This document shows, piece by piece, positions 10,749 through 20,040 of a DNA stretch of 64,000 bases. This stretch comes from Paracoccus sp. MA. Its GTDB lineage: Bacteria; Pseudomonadota; Alphaproteobacteria; Rhodobacterales; Rhodobacteraceae. Position numbers and translations under genes: made by a program. Below the pieces are notes generated by a model that was not told where the DNA came from, did no database searches, and saw only the letters and a list, made by a program, of their open reading frames with translations. Each line of letters begins with the position of its first letter. Position 1 is the stretch's first letter. Location of the stretch: positions 124,001-188,000 of the forward strand of contig NZ_CP087598.1 of the NCBI RefSeq assembly GCF_020990385.1, given 5' to 3'.

Positions 10749-11493
10749 CCTCAAGCGCCGGCTGGGGCTGGCCATCGGCGCATTGGTCGCCATGACCCTG
10801 CCCGCCATGGCCGGGATCTGCGAAAAGCGCGACTTCGACGGGCAGGGCTATGTGATCTGCACGCTGGCGGCGGAACAGGAGCCGGGGCTGCGGCTGTGGC
10901 TGAACGGCCCGGACGGCCGGGTCTTGGGCGATTTCACCGCCGTGCGCCGCATGCTGGCCGAGGGCGAGGTGCTGGGTTTCGCCATGAATGCCGGCATGTA
11001 TCACCCGGATTTCACCCCGGTCGGGCTTTACGTCAGCGACGGCGTCAGCCAGCATGATCTGGTGACGGCCGGCGGCGGCGGCAATTTCGGCATGCTGCCG
11101 AACGGCGTGTTCTGCACCGGCGGCGCCCGGCCCTATCAGGTGATCGAAAGCCGGGCCTTTGCCAGGGCCGCCCCGGAATGCCGGATCGCCACGCAATCGG
11201 GGCCGATGCTGGTGATCGACGGCGCGCTGCATCCGCGTTTCCTGGTGGACAGCGACAGCCGCTATATCAGGAACGGCGTCGGCGTCTCTCCGGACGGGCA
11301 GACGGCATGGTTCGCCATCTCGGACCGGGCGGTGACGTTCCACGAATTCGGCCGGCTGTTCCGCGACGGGCTGGGGGCGCGGGATGCGCTGTATTTCGAC
11401 GGCTCGATTTCGCGGCTATACGCCCCCAGCCTTGGCCGCGCCGATTTCGGGCGGCGGCTGGGGCCGATCATCGGATATGTAGGACAGAACTAG
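10738..11493 (+). CDS. Exported phosphodiester glycosidase family protein (DUF2233/NAGPA-like)
   Basis: A 251-residue protein beginning with a Sec signal peptide (K-I-D-L-K-R-R followed by a hydrophobic stretch ending A-M-A, about residues 1-27). The mature part has the NAGPA-type phosphodiester glycosidase pattern: [31 protein letters not shown] and [10 protein letters not shown]. Family members cleave phosphodiester-linked sugars; the bacterial substrate is unknown and cell-envelope glycans are only a guess. The start ATG at 10738 lies within the end of rbfA, giving tight coupling, and truB begins two bases after the stop. Confidence 0.8.
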   Translation: MKIDLKRRLGLAIGALVAMTLPAMAGICEKRDFDGQGYVICTLAAEQEPGLRLWLNGPDGRVLGDFTAVRRMLAEGEVLGFAMNAGMYHPDFTPVGLYVSDGVSQHDLVTAGGGGNFGMLPNGVFCTGGARPYQVIESRAFARAAPECRIATQSGPMLVIDGALHPRFLVDSDSRYIRNGVGVSPDGQTAWFAISDRAVTFHEFGRLFRDGLGARDALYFDGSISRLYAPSLGRADFGRRLGPIIGYVGQN

Positions 11494-11494
11494 A

Positions 11495-12391
11495 ATGGCG
11501 CGAAAAAAGGGACGCGAGATCCACGGTTGGCTGATCGTGGACAAGCCGGCGGGCATCGGCTCGACCGATGTGGTCGGCAAGGTCCGCTGGGCGCTGGACG
11601 CGAAGAAGGCCGGCCATGCCGGGACGCTGGACCCGGACGCGACCGGCGTGCTGGCCGTGGCGCTGGGAGAGGCGACCAAGACCGTGCCGATCCTGGCCGA
11701 GGCGCTGAAAGCCTATGACTTCACGGTGAATTGGGGCGCCGAGACCACGACCGACGACGCCTCGGGCGCGGTGGTGAAGACCAGCGATGCGCGCCCGGAC
11801 GAGGCGGCGATCCGCGCCGCGCTGCCCGCATTCACCGGCGAGATCATGCAGGTTCCGCCCGCCGTCTCGGCCGTGCGCGTCGATGGCGCGCGGGCCTATG
11901 ACCTCGCGCGCGAGGGCGAGGTGGTCGAGCTTGCCGCCCGGCCGCTCTGGGTGGACTCGCTGGAGCTTCTGGGCGCGGCACAGGACAGCGCCGAGCTGCG
12001 CATGGTCTGCGGCAAGGGCGGCTATGTCCGCGCCATCGCCCGCGACCTCGGCCGCAAGCTGGGCTGCCTTGGCCATGTCGCGCAGCTGCGCCGCATCTGG
12101 TCGGGACCCTTCGACGCCGCAGACGGCTTCGCCTTCGACCGCATCGACCGCGCCAACCAGGCCGAGATCGAGGCGGCGCTGCTGCCCCTGCAAGCCGCGC
12201 TGGCCGACCTGCCCGAGATGCAGGCGACCGAGATGGGCGCCACCCGCATCCTGAACGGCAATCCCGGCCAGGTGCTGGGCCATGCCGAGTTCGGAGAGGA
12301 GGTCTGGGTCAGCCGCAACGGCCGGGCGCTGTGCATCGGCCGCTACATGGGCGGAGAGGTGCAGCCCTCGCGCGTGTTCAACCTGGGCTAG
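11495..12391 (+). CDS. truB: tRNA pseudouridine(55) synthase TruB
   Basis: Makes pseudouridine 55 in the T loop of tRNAs. 298 residues, normal for the family. The catalytic Asp is in [11 protein letters not shown], preceded by K-A-G-H-A, and the N-terminal [14 protein letters not shown] motif and K-A-Y-D-F block are intact. It starts one base after the preceding stop, so it is probably read from the rbfA transcript. Its stop codon shares CTAG with the stop of the convergent isocitrate-lyase-family gene, leaving no room for a separate terminator. Confidence 0.95.
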   Translation: MARKKGREIHGWLIVDKPAGIGSTDVVGKVRWALDAKKAGHAGTLDPDATGVLAVALGEATKTVPILAEALKAYDFTVNWGAETTTDDASGAVVKTSDARPDEAAIRAALPAFTGEIMQVPPAVSAVRVDGARAYDLAREGEVVELAARPLWVDSLELLGAAQDSAELRMVCGKGGYVRAIARDLGRKLGCLGHVAQLRRIWSGPFDAADGFAFDRIDRANQAEIEAALLPLQAALADLPEMQATEMGATRILNGNPGQVLGHAEFGEEVWVSRNGRALCIGRYMGGEVQPSRVFNLG

Positions 12392-13224
12392 ACCTCCTCG
12401 CCGCCCGGCGCCATGATCCGCGCGACGGTTGCGCCGGGCAGGGCCTCGGCGGCATAGGTGAAGGTGCCGGCGGATCGGACCTCCTCGGCGGCGCGCATCA
12501 GCGCGCCGAGCGCCGCCCGCGCGAAAGAGCCGCCGACGCTGATCCGCCGCACCCCGGCCTGCGCCAGCTCGGCCACCGACCAGGTCGGACCCGACAGCCC
12601 CATGACCACGTTGACGGGCTTGTCCAGCGCGGCGCAGACCGTGCGGATCGCCTGCAGGTCCGGCAGGCCCGGCGCATAAAGCACATCCGCCCCGGCTTCG
12701 GAAAAGGCTTGCAGCCGCCGGATCGTGTCATCCAGATCCGGCCGGCCCCAAAGGAAGTTCTCGGCCCGCGCGGTCAGCAGGAAGGGCAGGCCCCGCGCCG
12801 CCTCTGCCGCGGCCCGGATGCGCTCGACCGCCAGGGACAGGTCGTGGATCGGATCGGCGGCATCCCCCGTCGCATCCTCGATCGAGCCGCCGACCAGCCC
12901 CACCCGACAGGCCAGCCGGATGGTTTCGGCGCAGGTCTCCGGTGCGGCGCCGAAACCATCCTGCAGATCAGCCGAGACCGGCAGCTCGGTCGCGCCGACG
13001 ATCTCGGCGGCATTGTCCACGATCTCCTCGCGTCCGAGCCCGGCGATGGAATCCGGCTTGCCCTTGGAAAAGGCATAGCCGGCGCTGGTGGTCGCCAGCG
13101 CCTGAAACCCCAGGCTGGCCAGCAGCCGGGCCGAGCCCGCATCCCAGGGATTGGGCATGACGAAGGCGCCCTCCGCCTCGTGCAGCGCCTTCAGCGCCTC
13201 GAACTTCGCCTGTTGGTCCGGCAT
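12388..13224 (-). CDS. Isocitrate lyase/phosphoenolpyruvate mutase family protein
   Basis: A 278-residue TIM-barrel protein of the PEP-mutase/isocitrate lyase superfamily. Family marks are P-N-P-W-D-A-G-S-A near residue 25, T-T-S-A-G-Y-A, the metal-binding [16 protein letters not shown], and L-T-A-R-A-E. The metal-binding Asp/Glu set is present, so it is probably an active C-C lyase or mutase, but the substrate cannot be read. The isocitrate lyase signature K-K-C-G-H is absent, so it is not glyoxylate-cycle AceA. ATG at 13224 is preceded by GGAGAGG. Stands alone; neighbours give no pathway. Confidence 0.75.
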   Translation of the reverse strand: MPDQQAKFEALKALHEAEGAFVMPNPWDAGSARLLASLGFQALATTSAGYAFSKGKPDSIAGLGREEIVDNAAEIVGATELPVSADLQDGFGAAPETCAETIRLACRVGLVGGSIEDATGDAADPIHDLSLAVERIRAAAEAARGLPFLLTARAENFLWGRPDLDDTIRRLQAFSEAGADVLYAPGLPDLQAIRTVCAALDKPVNVVMGLSGPTWSVAELAQAGVRRISVGGSFARAALGALMRAAEEVRSAGTFTYAAEALPGATVARIMAPGGEEV

Positions 13225-13298
13225 CGCGCCTCTCCTGCAAGGAACTCCCGCGCGACTCTAGCAGGCCGGAACAAATTGTGAACGACTTTCTCGGCCCC

Positions 13299-13310
13299 GG
13301 GCTTCGGCCC
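13299..13310 (-). terminator. Short UUCG hairpin just after the MBL-fold gene stop
   Basis: GGGC and GCCC pair around a TTCG-type tetraloop directly after the stop codon of the metallo-beta-lactamase-fold gene. There is no downstream T run on the minus strand, so it may be an mRNA 3'-end stabiliser rather than a true intrinsic terminator. Confidence 0.3.
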
Positions 13311-14264
13311 TCAGCCGAACTGATAGGTCGCGGGCACGAAGCGGAACGACCCCTCGCCGTTCGGGGCGATGAAACCCAAAGCCGGGAAGGGCATGTGATA
13401 GCCGATGAAGGGGATCTTCTCTTCGGCCAGCCGGGCCAGCACCGCCTGCCGGGTGGCCGCGCCCTGCTCCCTGTCCACGTCGAAGCGCACATGCCAGGCC
13501 GGGCGCTGCACCGAATAGACATAGTGGTTGAAGCTGTCGCCGGTGATCAGCAGCCGCTGCCCCTCGCTTTCCAGCAGATAGGTGGTATGGCCGGGCGTGT
13601 GGCCATGCGCCTGTTCGGCCCTGATGCCGGGCAGGATTTCCTCGGTCCCCTCGATCTGCTGCGCCTGGTCGAGCAGCGGCACCACCTTGGCTGTATAGGC
13701 CTCGCTGGGATTGGCGGCCCAGTAATCGTTCTCGGGCCGGGGCAGGATCAGTTGGGCATTGGGAAAGGCCGGGGCCTCGCCATCCATCAGGCCGCTGATA
13801 TGGTCGGGATGCATATGGGTCAGCACGACATGGGTCACGTCCTCGGGCGTCAGCCCGGCCTGCGCCATCGAGGCGGCGTTGTTGGCCGGGACCATGCCGG
13901 CGTCGAACAGCACCAGCGCATCGGGCGTGCGCACCAAGGTCAGGGTGAACGAGCCGCCGCTGCGGTCGGCGGGAATGAAATTCTCGGCGCTGAGGCTTTC
14001 GAACTCGGCCGGGTCGGCGTTAAGCCCGAAGGTCTCGATCGGATTGTCGCTCATGCTGGCGCCGCCCAGCAGCGTCGTCACTTCGAAGCCGCCCAGCTGG
14101 ATCGTATGGGCACGGCCCCGAAAGACCGGCGCCTCGCCTGCCGGCTCGGCGGGCGCGGTCTGGGCGGGGGCGGCGGTCTGGGCATGCGCCGGCAGCACCA
14201 GCGCCATGGGCAGCGCGCCGCCGATAAGCATGGCATGACGGCGGCTGATATCGGTCCTGAACAT
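13311..14264 (-). CDS. Exported metallo-beta-lactamase-fold hydrolase with Tat-type signal
   Basis: 317 residues. The N terminus reads S-R-R-H-A-M-L-I-G-G and then a hydrophobic stretch to A-H-A, a twin-arginine-like signal for folded export to the periplasm. The MBL metal site is visible: H-M-H-P-D-H (the HxHxDH motif), G-H-T-P-G-H downstream, and I-T-G-D-S-F-N-H with the bridging Asp. A Pro/Ala-rich linker follows the signal. Substrate unknown; family members include lactonases and sulfohydrolases. ATG at 14264 follows a GGAGGG site; the longer upstream frame runs into the pseudouridine synthase gene. 74 bases downstream of that gene, same strand. Confidence 0.78.
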   Translation of the reverse strand: MFRTDISRRHAMLIGGALPMALVLPAHAQTAAPAQTAPAEPAGEAPVFRGRAHTIQLGGFEVTTLLGGASMSDNPIETFGLNADPAEFESLSAENFIPADRSGGSFTLTLVRTPDALVLFDAGMVPANNAASMAQAGLTPEDVTHVVLTHMHPDHISGLMDGEAPAFPNAQLILPRPENDYWAANPSEAYTAKVVPLLDQAQQIEGTEEILPGIRAEQAHGHTPGHTTYLLESEGQRLLITGDSFNHYVYSVQRPAWHVRFDVDREQGAATRQAVLARLAEEKIPFIGYHMPFPALGFIAPNGEGSFRFVPATYQFG

Positions 14265-14338
14265 CTTTCCCTCCTGCTTGGTCCTTTCTGCAACCTTACG
14301 CGAGGGCAACGGGTTCCGGCATGAAACCTGCGTGACCG

Positions 14339-14986
14339 TCAGAAGGGCGCCGGGGCGGAAAAGCCTTGCATCACCCCGGTTTCCGGGTGCTTGAAGCGCA
14401 GGCTTTCGGCATGCAGCATCAGGCGGGGGAAATCCGCCGCCGCGCCGGTCGCGTAAAGCGGATCGCCCAGGATCGGGTGGCCCAGCTTGGCCGTGTGCAC
14501 GCGCAGCTGATGGCTGCGGCCGGTGATCGGCATCAGCCGCACCCGCGTCTCGGCATCCGTCGCCTTGACCACCCGCCATTCGGTCTGTGCCGGGCGGCCC
14601 TCGGCATGATCGACCTTCTGGCGCGGGCGGTTCGGCCAGTCGACGATCAGCGGCAGGTCCACCATGCCGCTTTTCGGCTCCAACCGGCCCCAGAGCCGCG
14701 CGACATAGGTCTTTTTCGTGCGCCGGTCCTCGAACTGCCGGGACAAGTGGCGCTGCGCATGCGGGGTCAGGGCAAAGACCATGACCCCCGACGTGTCCAT
14801 GTCCAGCCGATGCACCAGCAGCACGGTCGGAAAGGCGGCGCGCAGCCGCTCGATCAGGCAATCCGCGCGATCCTCGCCCCGTCCGGGGACCGAGAGCAGC
14901 CCGGCCGGCTTCTCGACCACCAGGATCTCGTGATCGGCATGGATCACGCGCGGCTGTTCGGCCGTGGGCTGGTAGAGAAAGCTCAT
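14339..14986 (-). CDS. RluA-family pseudouridine synthase
   Basis: 215 residues, catalytic domain only with no S4 domain, like the short RluA/TruC type. The catalytic Asp is in H-R-L-D-M-D-T-S-G, and the family blocks E-K-P-A-G-L-L-S-V-P-G-R and P-I-T-G-R-S-H-Q-L-R-V-H, G-H-P-I-L-G-D-P-L-Y are all intact. It isomerises uridines in rRNA and/or tRNA; the exact site (23S U746/tRNA U32 for RluA) is inferred by similarity in size only. The start ATG at 14986 overlaps the LysE-family stop by four bases, so the two are co-translated. Confidence 0.85.
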   Translation of the reverse strand: MSFLYQPTAEQPRVIHADHEILVVEKPAGLLSVPGRGEDRADCLIERLRAAFPTVLLVHRLDMDTSGVMVFALTPHAQRHLSRQFEDRRTKKTYVARLWGRLEPKSGMVDLPLIVDWPNRPRQKVDHAEGRPAQTEWRVVKATDAETRVRLMPITGRSHQLRVHTAKLGHPILGDPLYATGAAADFPRLMLHAESLRFKHPETGVMQGFSAPAPF

Positions 14987-15609
14987 TTCCAGACCAGCCG
15001 CAGCGCCAGGCCGGCGAACATCACCGCAGCGATGCGGTTCACGATGCCCAGCCGCTTGCCGATCACCTGCCCGGCAAAGCCGCCGACCAGGCCGTAACCC
15101 ATGGTGACCAGCATGCCCGACAGGGTGAACATCAGCCCCAGCCCCAGGATCTGCTGCCAGACGGGGCCGTATTCCGGCCGGGTGAATTGCGGCAGGAAGG
15201 CCAGCAGGAAAAGCACCGGCTTGGGGTTCAGCAGGTTCGACAGCGCGCCGCGGCGGATGATGTTCCAGGTCCGGCTGGCGGCGCGGGCGCGCGGGTCGAC
15301 CGCGCCGGCGTTCCAGCTTTTCCAGGCCAGGAACAGCAGATAGGCGGCGCCGGCATATTTGATCGCCACCAGCGCGCCGGGATGGGCAGCGACCAGCGCG
15401 CCCAGACCGACCGTCGCCATCACCACATGGCAGACCACGCCCAGCCCGACGCCGAAGCCGGCCAGCGCGCCGGCGCGCGGGCCGTTCTGGATGCCGCAGG
15501 CGCTGGCGAAGAACACGTCCTGTCCCGGTGCAAGGTTCAGCACCAGGGCCCCGGCCATGAAGGCCAGGAGTTGTTGCAACGGAAAATTCGCCAGCGTGTC
15601 CCAGATCAT
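14983..15609 (-). CDS. LysE-family amino acid exporter
   Basis: 208-residue inner-membrane protein of the LysE/RhtB superfamily with about six hydrophobic segments. The signature N-L-A-P-G-Q-D near residue 25 (the usual form is T-P-G-P) and L-S-N-L-L-N-P-K near residue 125 are characteristic. Members export amino acids or related small solutes; the substrate here cannot be told. ATG at 15609 is preceded by an AAGGGG ribosome-binding site. First of a two-gene unit with the pseudouridine synthase. A second, independent RhtB-type gene lies at 24.2-24.9 kb. Confidence 0.85.
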   Translation of the reverse strand: MIWDTLANFPLQQLLAFMAGALVLNLAPGQDVFFASACGIQNGPRAGALAGFGVGLGVVCHVVMATVGLGALVAAHPGALVAIKYAGAAYLLFLAWKSWNAGAVDPRARAASRTWNIIRRGALSNLLNPKPVLFLLAFLPQFTRPEYGPVWQQILGLGLMFTLSGMLVTMGYGLVGGFAGQVIGKRLGIVNRIAAVMFAGLALRLVWK

Positions 15610-15658
15610 CGCGCGCCCCCTTTTCCTGCCGCCTAGGCCGGACGGCGCGCGGCGTCAA

Positions 15659-16054
15659 CTATTCGCGCGGGTCCTGCGGCAGTCCGTCGGCGATATCGTA
15701 ATAGTCGCCCTTGTCGGCGACGAAGATATGGCCCAGCAGGCGCAGCCCGGTCGGGCTGTCGATGGCGCCTGCCGCCACGTCGATGATCTCGGACCCGTCG
15801 CGCTGCCAGAACAGCGAGCTGCCGCAATCCGGGCAGAAGCCGCGCCGGGCGATGTCCGAGGCGCGATACCATTTCGGCTCGCCCTCGATCTGCAGCGATT
15901 CCGGCAGGATCGCGGCCCAGTAATGCCCCGACCAGCGCCGGCACTGGCTGCAATGGCAGGCCTTCAGGTCGTTGCCGGCGTCATAAGTGCCGCGGAAGCG
16001 GATGGCGCCGCACAGGCAATGGCCGGTGAATTCAGTCGCGTCCGAAGGTGGCAT
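15659..16054 (-). CDS. GFA (CENP-V/glutathione-dependent formaldehyde-activating fold) family protein
   Basis: 131-residue small zinc protein. It carries the full set of GFA cysteines: G-H-C-L-C-G near residue 15, C-H-C-S-Q-C-R, and C-P-D-C-G-S-S-L-F, which bind two zincs in the beta-tent fold. The true formaldehyde-activating Gfa is a different gene in this window (53.9 kb), so this paralogue probably has another small-molecule or glutathione-adduct role that cannot be read. The start at 16054 overlaps the upstream msrC gene by 23 bases, so the two are co-transcribed; a longer start at 16081 is possible. Confidence 0.78.
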   Translation of the reverse strand: MPPSDATEFTGHCLCGAIRFRGTYDAGNDLKACHCSQCRRWSGHYWAAILPESLQIEGEPKWYRASDIARRGFCPDCGSSLFWQRDGSEIIDVAAGAIDSPTGLRLLGHIFVADKGDYYDIADGLPQDPRE

Positions 16055-16484
16055 CCAGAATCTCCTGCAGGCGGCGGGCATCCTCCGGCGTGAAGGCGTC
16101 GGGCCGGTCGCTGTCGATGTCGAGCACGCCGATCAGCCGCCCGCCCGGGCCGATCACCGGGATCACCAGTTCCGAGCGGGTGGAGCTGGCGCAGGCGATA
16201 TGGCCGGGAAAGGCGTCCACATCCGGCACCAGCTGGGTCTGCCGCGTCCGCGCCGCCGCCCCGCAGACCCCGCGCGAGAAGGGGATCACCAGGCAGCCAT
16301 GGCCGCCCTGATAGGGACCGATCTTCAGCGTCTCGGGCGCGGTGACGCGATAGAAGCCGGTCCAATCGAAACGCTCGTCCGAGTGGTGGATTTCGCAGGC
16401 GAGCGTCGCCATCAGCGCGACCTCGTCGGTCTCGCCATGGGTCAGGGCGCGGATGCGGGCGGCGAGGTCGTCGTAATCGGGCAT
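16032..16484 (-). CDS. msrC: Free methionine-(R)-sulfoxide reductase (GAF-domain fRMsr)
   Basis: 150 residues, a single GAF domain. The fRMsr signature is complete: G-P-Y-Q-G-G-H-G-C-L-V-I-P-F, R-G-V-C-G-A-A, and F-P-G-H-I-A-C followed by S-E-L-V-I-P-V, giving the three conserved cysteines for the sulfenic-acid/disulfide cycle. The enzyme reduces free methionine-R-sulfoxide using thioredoxin, a cytoplasmic oxidative-stress repair step. ATG at 16484. Shares a transcript with the GFA-fold gene downstream. Confidence 0.88.
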   Translation of the reverse strand: MPDYDDLAARIRALTHGETDEVALMATLACEIHHSDERFDWTGFYRVTAPETLKIGPYQGGHGCLVIPFSRGVCGAAARTRQTQLVPDVDAFPGHIACASSTRSELVIPVIGPGGRLIGVLDIDSDRPDAFTPEDARRLQEILDATFGRD

Positions 16485-16515
16485 GGCGCGACACTAGCCG
16501 CCCTGCCGCGGGCTG

Positions 16516-16893
16516 TCACCCCGCCACGCGCCAGTAGCTGTTCGGCATGTGGATCAGCGGCGAGATCGCGAAGCCTGCCGCGACCAGGCACAGCAGCGTC
16601 GGCGCCGCGGTCCCGTTCAGCCCGGCCAGGACGGCAAGATGGCAGAACAGGAAGACGCCGCAGCCGGTGACCAGAGCCGGCCAGCCCTCGCAGCGCGACA
16701 GCCAGGCCAGCCCGCCGCCCAGCAAGGCCAGCGCCAGCGCCGCCCAGGAGATCGGCGCAAAGACCCGGACCAGCGACACGAGGTCGATCGCCCGCAACGG
16801 CGAATCGGCGGACATGGCGACGGTCGAGCAGGCCAGGAAAAAGCCGGCCATCACCGCAAAGGACAGGCCGCAGAGGATGGAAAGGAGGCGCAT
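16516..16893 (-). CDS. Hypothetical four-helix membrane protein
   Basis: Not recognised. From the methionine at 16893 the product has 125 residues and four hydrophobic segments, about residues 1-23, 45-66, 75-95 and 98-118, with only short loops and no catalytic motif. An ATG at 16968 would add 25 mostly basic residues; neither start has a strong ribosome-binding site, so the choice is open. It lies downstream of sqdC on the same strand and may be carried on the sqd transcript, but nothing in it shows a role in lipid synthesis. Confidence 0.5.
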   Translation of the reverse strand: MRLLSILCGLSFAVMAGFFLACSTVAMSADSPLRAIDLVSLVRVFAPISWAALALALLGGGLAWLSRCEGWPALVTGCGVFLFCHLAVLAGLNGTAAPTLLCLVAAGFAISPLIHMPNSYWRVAG

Positions 16894-16998
16894 GAGAAAC
16901 AAACCCAGGGATACGACAAAATGCACAAATTCCCTGCGACCTTTGCGCATGAGGCCGATTTTCCGCAAGCGGTCGGATTCCTGTCGGCGGAATTCTGC

Positions 16999-17820
16999 TT
17001 ATGGTTGTATATTGTCCAGGATTTTAGGCATTTCCCGGCGCAGGAACGCCATGCCACCCGGCCGCCAGCCCAAGGCCCGCAGCCGGTCGCAGAGCGGCCG
17101 GCGCAGCGCCCCGGCATCGGCGCGGACCGGCAAGGGGGTGGGGCAACCGGTCAGCCGGGCGACCTCGGCCAGCAGGTCCTGCCGGTCCAGCACCAGATCG
17201 CTGGCATTGTAGCTGCCCGCCATCTGCGGATCGGCCAGCACCAGCAGCGCGGCGCGGGCAAGGTCGGCGCCATGCAGCTCGGTCGCGACGCGCGGCGGGG
17301 GGGTGGTGCCGCGCAGGAAATCCCCGATCAGCCCGGCCCATTTCTGCGGCAGGCCCGGGCCATAGACCCCGGTCGGACGCAGGCTGGCGGTCAGGAAATC
17401 CGGCGCGGCCATGGCTGCCAGCGCCGCCTCGGCCTCGGCCTTGACCTTGCCGTAAAGGTTTGTCGGGGCTGGGGAAAGCGTATCGGGCAGCGCCATGCCC
17501 TCGGGATGGCCGTCATGCACGGCACGCGAAGAGAGGAAGATCACCCGGCCGAGGCCCTGGTCCCGCGCCGCGCGGAACAACATGACCGAGCCGTCGAGAT
17601 TGGCGCGGATGAATCCCTGCGGATCCTCGCCCTCGCCGCCGCGATATCGGCCAGCGACATGCTGGAAGGCGGCATGGACCAGCGCCTCGCATCCCGTCAG
17701 GTCGGGCACGTCGCCAAGGCGCCAGCCGGGCGGGGTGGTGACCTGATGGCCCGCCTGCACCGCGGCACGATGGAGCCAGCGCCCGACGAGGCCCGAGGCG
17801 CCGGTCAGCGCGATCCTCAT
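16999..17820 (-). CDS. sqdC: NAD-dependent epimerase/reductase, SqdC-like (sulfolipid operon)
   Basis: 273-residue short-chain (extended SDR) protein: N-terminal L-T-G-A-S-G-L-V-G, S-S-R-A-V-H and Y-G-K-V-K catalytic lysine motif (the Tyr of the YxxxK motif is in L-Y-G-K). Third gene of an overlapping set sqdB-sqdD-sqdC, the same order as the Rhodobacter sphaeroides operon, where SqdC is a reductase-like protein needed for normal sulfoquinovosyl diacylglycerol synthesis and to avoid a dihydroxyacetone by-product. Assignment rests mainly on that synteny. Start overlaps the sqdD stop as ATGA. Confidence 0.7.
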   Translation of the reverse strand: MRIALTGASGLVGRWLHRAAVQAGHQVTTPPGWRLGDVPDLTGCEALVHAAFQHVAGRYRGGEGEDPQGFIRANLDGSVMLFRAARDQGLGRVIFLSSRAVHDGHPEGMALPDTLSPAPTNLYGKVKAEAEAALAAMAAPDFLTASLRPTGVYGPGLPQKWAGLIGDFLRGTTPPPRVATELHGADLARAALLVLADPQMAGSYNASDLVLDRQDLLAEVARLTGCPTPLPVRADAGALRRPLCDRLRALGWRPGGMAFLRREMPKILDNIQP

Positions 17821-18671
17821 GCCGCACCGGATGCCGGGTCGGGCGGGGGCGGCAGGTCGCGCGGATCGGGCACCGGGCCGTCCCCGGCATGGGCCCGCCA
17901 GAGCTCGATCAGCACCCGCAATTGCTCGGCCTTTGCATGATCCTGCCAGGGCTTTTCATACTGATAATGCAGCACGCGGATATCCTGCCAGCGCCAGAGC
18001 TGCGGCAGGTTGATCCAGACATATTGCAGCATATTGTCAAAGACCGGCAGGCCATGCCAGCCCGGGAAAAAGGTCTCGAGAAAGGTCTGGTCGGTGCGGC
18101 GCCAGAACCGGCCCGGCTGGTCGAGGCGGGCCAGCATCGCCTCGAACGTCGCCGGCGCGGGCCGGGCGGTGAACACCCCGGAATTCAGCCGGTGGAAATC
18201 GGCCAGCGATTCATAGACATTGGGCGCGGCGGAAAATTCCGGATAGTCGAACAGCCGGTCGATGTTCTGCAAGACCAGCGCGTCGGCATCGATGAACACC
18301 ACCCGGTCATAGTCGAGCTGCCAGAGCCGCAGCTTGGCGAAATTGTCCAAGGGCGTGTGGAAGGGCGGCTTTTCGCCCTTGGTGAAGGGCGCGGCGCCAT
18401 GCAGCCGGTCGCGGGCATGCAAGGCGTTGAATTCCGCCGAGGTCGGCAGCAGCTCGACCCGCACCGGCCGCACATCCAGCGACTGCAGCCCCTCCACCGC
18501 CGCCTCGGGCAGGTCGGTATAAAGCAGGACCAGATCGGCGCGCGTCCCGGTCCGGCGCAGGGACCGGAACAGCGCCGCCGCCCCGATCGCGTAATCGGGA
18601 TTGGTCGCCAGCGTGACGAAGGCGCGGTCCGACCGCGCCCTGCCTTGCGGGTAGATGCCTTCGGGGGTCAC
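17817..18671 (-). CDS. sqdD: Glycosyltransferase SqdD-like (sulfoquinovosyl transfer, glycogenin/GT8 type)
   Basis: 284-residue cytoplasmic GT8-type transferase. The N-terminal F-V-T-L-A-T-N-P-D-Y, the nucleotide-sugar D-x-D motif in V-F-I-D-A-D-A-L-V, and F-N-S-G-V-F-like L-N-S-G-V-F-T are glycogenin-family marks. Between sqdB and sqdC it is best read as SqdD, the enzyme proposed to move sulfoquinovose from UDP-sulfoquinovose to diacylglycerol. Starts with GTG at 18671 in a GTGA overlap with the sqdB stop. The C terminus is a Pro/Asp-rich tail. Without the neighbours I could only call it a GT8 protein. Confidence 0.75.
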   Translation of the reverse strand: MTPEGIYPQGRARSDRAFVTLATNPDYAIGAAALFRSLRRTGTRADLVLLYTDLPEAAVEGLQSLDVRPVRVELLPTSAEFNALHARDRLHGAAPFTKGEKPPFHTPLDNFAKLRLWQLDYDRVVFIDADALVLQNIDRLFDYPEFSAAPNVYESLADFHRLNSGVFTARPAPATFEAMLARLDQPGRFWRRTDQTFLETFFPGWHGLPVFDNMLQYVWINLPQLWRWQDIRVLHYQYEKPWQDHAKAEQLRVLIELWRAHAGDGPVPDPRDLPPPPDPASGAA

Positions 18672-19885
18672 GATACCGAACGCAGCCTCTTGCCCTCGGG
18701 ATCGTGCTCGACGCGGCGGGCGATGTCGCGCGTCCAGGCCGAGACCGCCGGCACGCGCGAGCGGTCGATGCGATGGGCGTATTTGCGCGCCACCTCGACC
18801 ACCTCGGAAAGCAGCCCCTCGGCCAGGGTGATCGGCTGCAGCCCCAGCGCCAGGAACTGGTCGTTGCTGACCACCAACTCGTTCTCGTCGGCCTCCTTGC
18901 GCGGGTTGGGCAGATAGGCCACCTCGGCCCCGGTCATGCGGGCGACCATTTCCGCTAGGTCGCGGACGCGATGCGTCTCGGTCATCTGGTTGAAGATGCG
19001 CACCCGCTCGCCCGAGGCCGGCGCGTCCTTCAGCGCCAGCTCGATGCAGCGCACCGAATCCTGGATATGGATGAAGGCGCGGGTCTGGCCGCCGGTGCCG
19101 TGCACGGTCAGCGGATAGCCGATAGCCGCCTGGATCAGGAATCGGTTCAGCACCGTGCCGTAATCACCGTCATAGTCGAAGCGGTTGATCAGCTGCTCGT
19201 GCCGGCGGGTCTGGTCGGTATGGGTGCCCCAGACGATGCCCTGATGCAGGTCGGTGATGCGCAGCCCGTCGTTCTGGGCGTAGAACTGGAACAGGATCTG
19301 ATCGAGGCTCTTGGTCATGTGATAGACCGAGCCGGGACGGGTCGGATACAGGATCTGCTGCGCGCGCGGGCCGGCGGGCGTGTCGATCGACACGTCCAGA
19401 TAGCCCTCGGGGATCGGCGCGCCGACGGTGGAATAGCCATAGACCCCCATGGTGCCCAGATGCAGCAGATGCGCGTCGATGCCGGTCTCCACCAGCGCCG
19501 CCAGCAGGTTATGCGTGGCGTTGATGTTGTTGCCCACGGTATAGACCTTGTGGCGGTCGGTCTTCATCGAATAGGGCGCGGCGCGCTGCTCGGCGAAATG
19601 GATCACCGCGTCGGGGCGGTGCTCGGCCAGCCAGGACTTGAGACGCTCGTATTCGGTGGCCAGGTTCAGCAGGTGGAAATGGATCCTGCGCCCGGTTTCC
19701 TGGTGCCAGATCCGGCAGCGTTCCTGGATCGAATCCATCGGCGTCAGCGACTGCACGCCCAGCTCGGTATCTATCCAGCGCCGCGACAGGTTGTCCACGA
19801 TATGGATATCGTGCCCCAGCTCGGACAGGTGCAGGGCGGTCGGCCAGCCGACAAATCCGTCGCCGCCGAGGACTGCGATGCGCAT
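18668..19885 (-). CDS. sqdB: UDP-sulfoquinovose synthase SqdB
   Basis: Makes UDP-sulfoquinovose from UDP-glucose and sulfite, the head group donor for the anionic membrane sulfolipid SQDG. 405 residues, as in the family. The NAD loop is G-G-D-G-F-V-G-W, distinctive for SqdB, followed by D-N-L-S-R-R. Further marks are H-F-A-E-Q-R-A-A-P-Y-S-M-K, T-M-G-V-Y-G and Y-H-M-T-K-S (the catalytic Tyr/Lys pair). ATG at 19885 follows AAGGAG. Heads a tightly overlapping sqdB-D-C unit. Divergent from an Rrf2 regulator across 155 bases. Confidence 0.93.
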   Translation of the reverse strand: MRIAVLGGDGFVGWPTALHLSELGHDIHIVDNLSRRWIDTELGVQSLTPMDSIQERCRIWHQETGRRIHFHLLNLATEYERLKSWLAEHRPDAVIHFAEQRAAPYSMKTDRHKVYTVGNNINATHNLLAALVETGIDAHLLHLGTMGVYGYSTVGAPIPEGYLDVSIDTPAGPRAQQILYPTRPGSVYHMTKSLDQILFQFYAQNDGLRITDLHQGIVWGTHTDQTRRHEQLINRFDYDGDYGTVLNRFLIQAAIGYPLTVHGTGGQTRAFIHIQDSVRCIELALKDAPASGERVRIFNQMTETHRVRDLAEMVARMTGAEVAYLPNPRKEADENELVVSNDQFLALGLQPITLAEGLLSEVVEVARKYAHRIDRSRVPAVSAWTRDIARRVEHDPEGKRLRSVS

Positions 19886-20040
19886 GATCTACTCCTTGGT
19901 TATTGCCCGGCAGAAATGCGCGGACAATGTGTCAAAACGATAACGCTCTGGCGATGGTTCCTGGATGAAATCGCGACCGACCCGCGAAATCTTGCCGAAA
20001 TCGTTGCATGATCGACCGGCGAACACTAAGGATTCCCCTT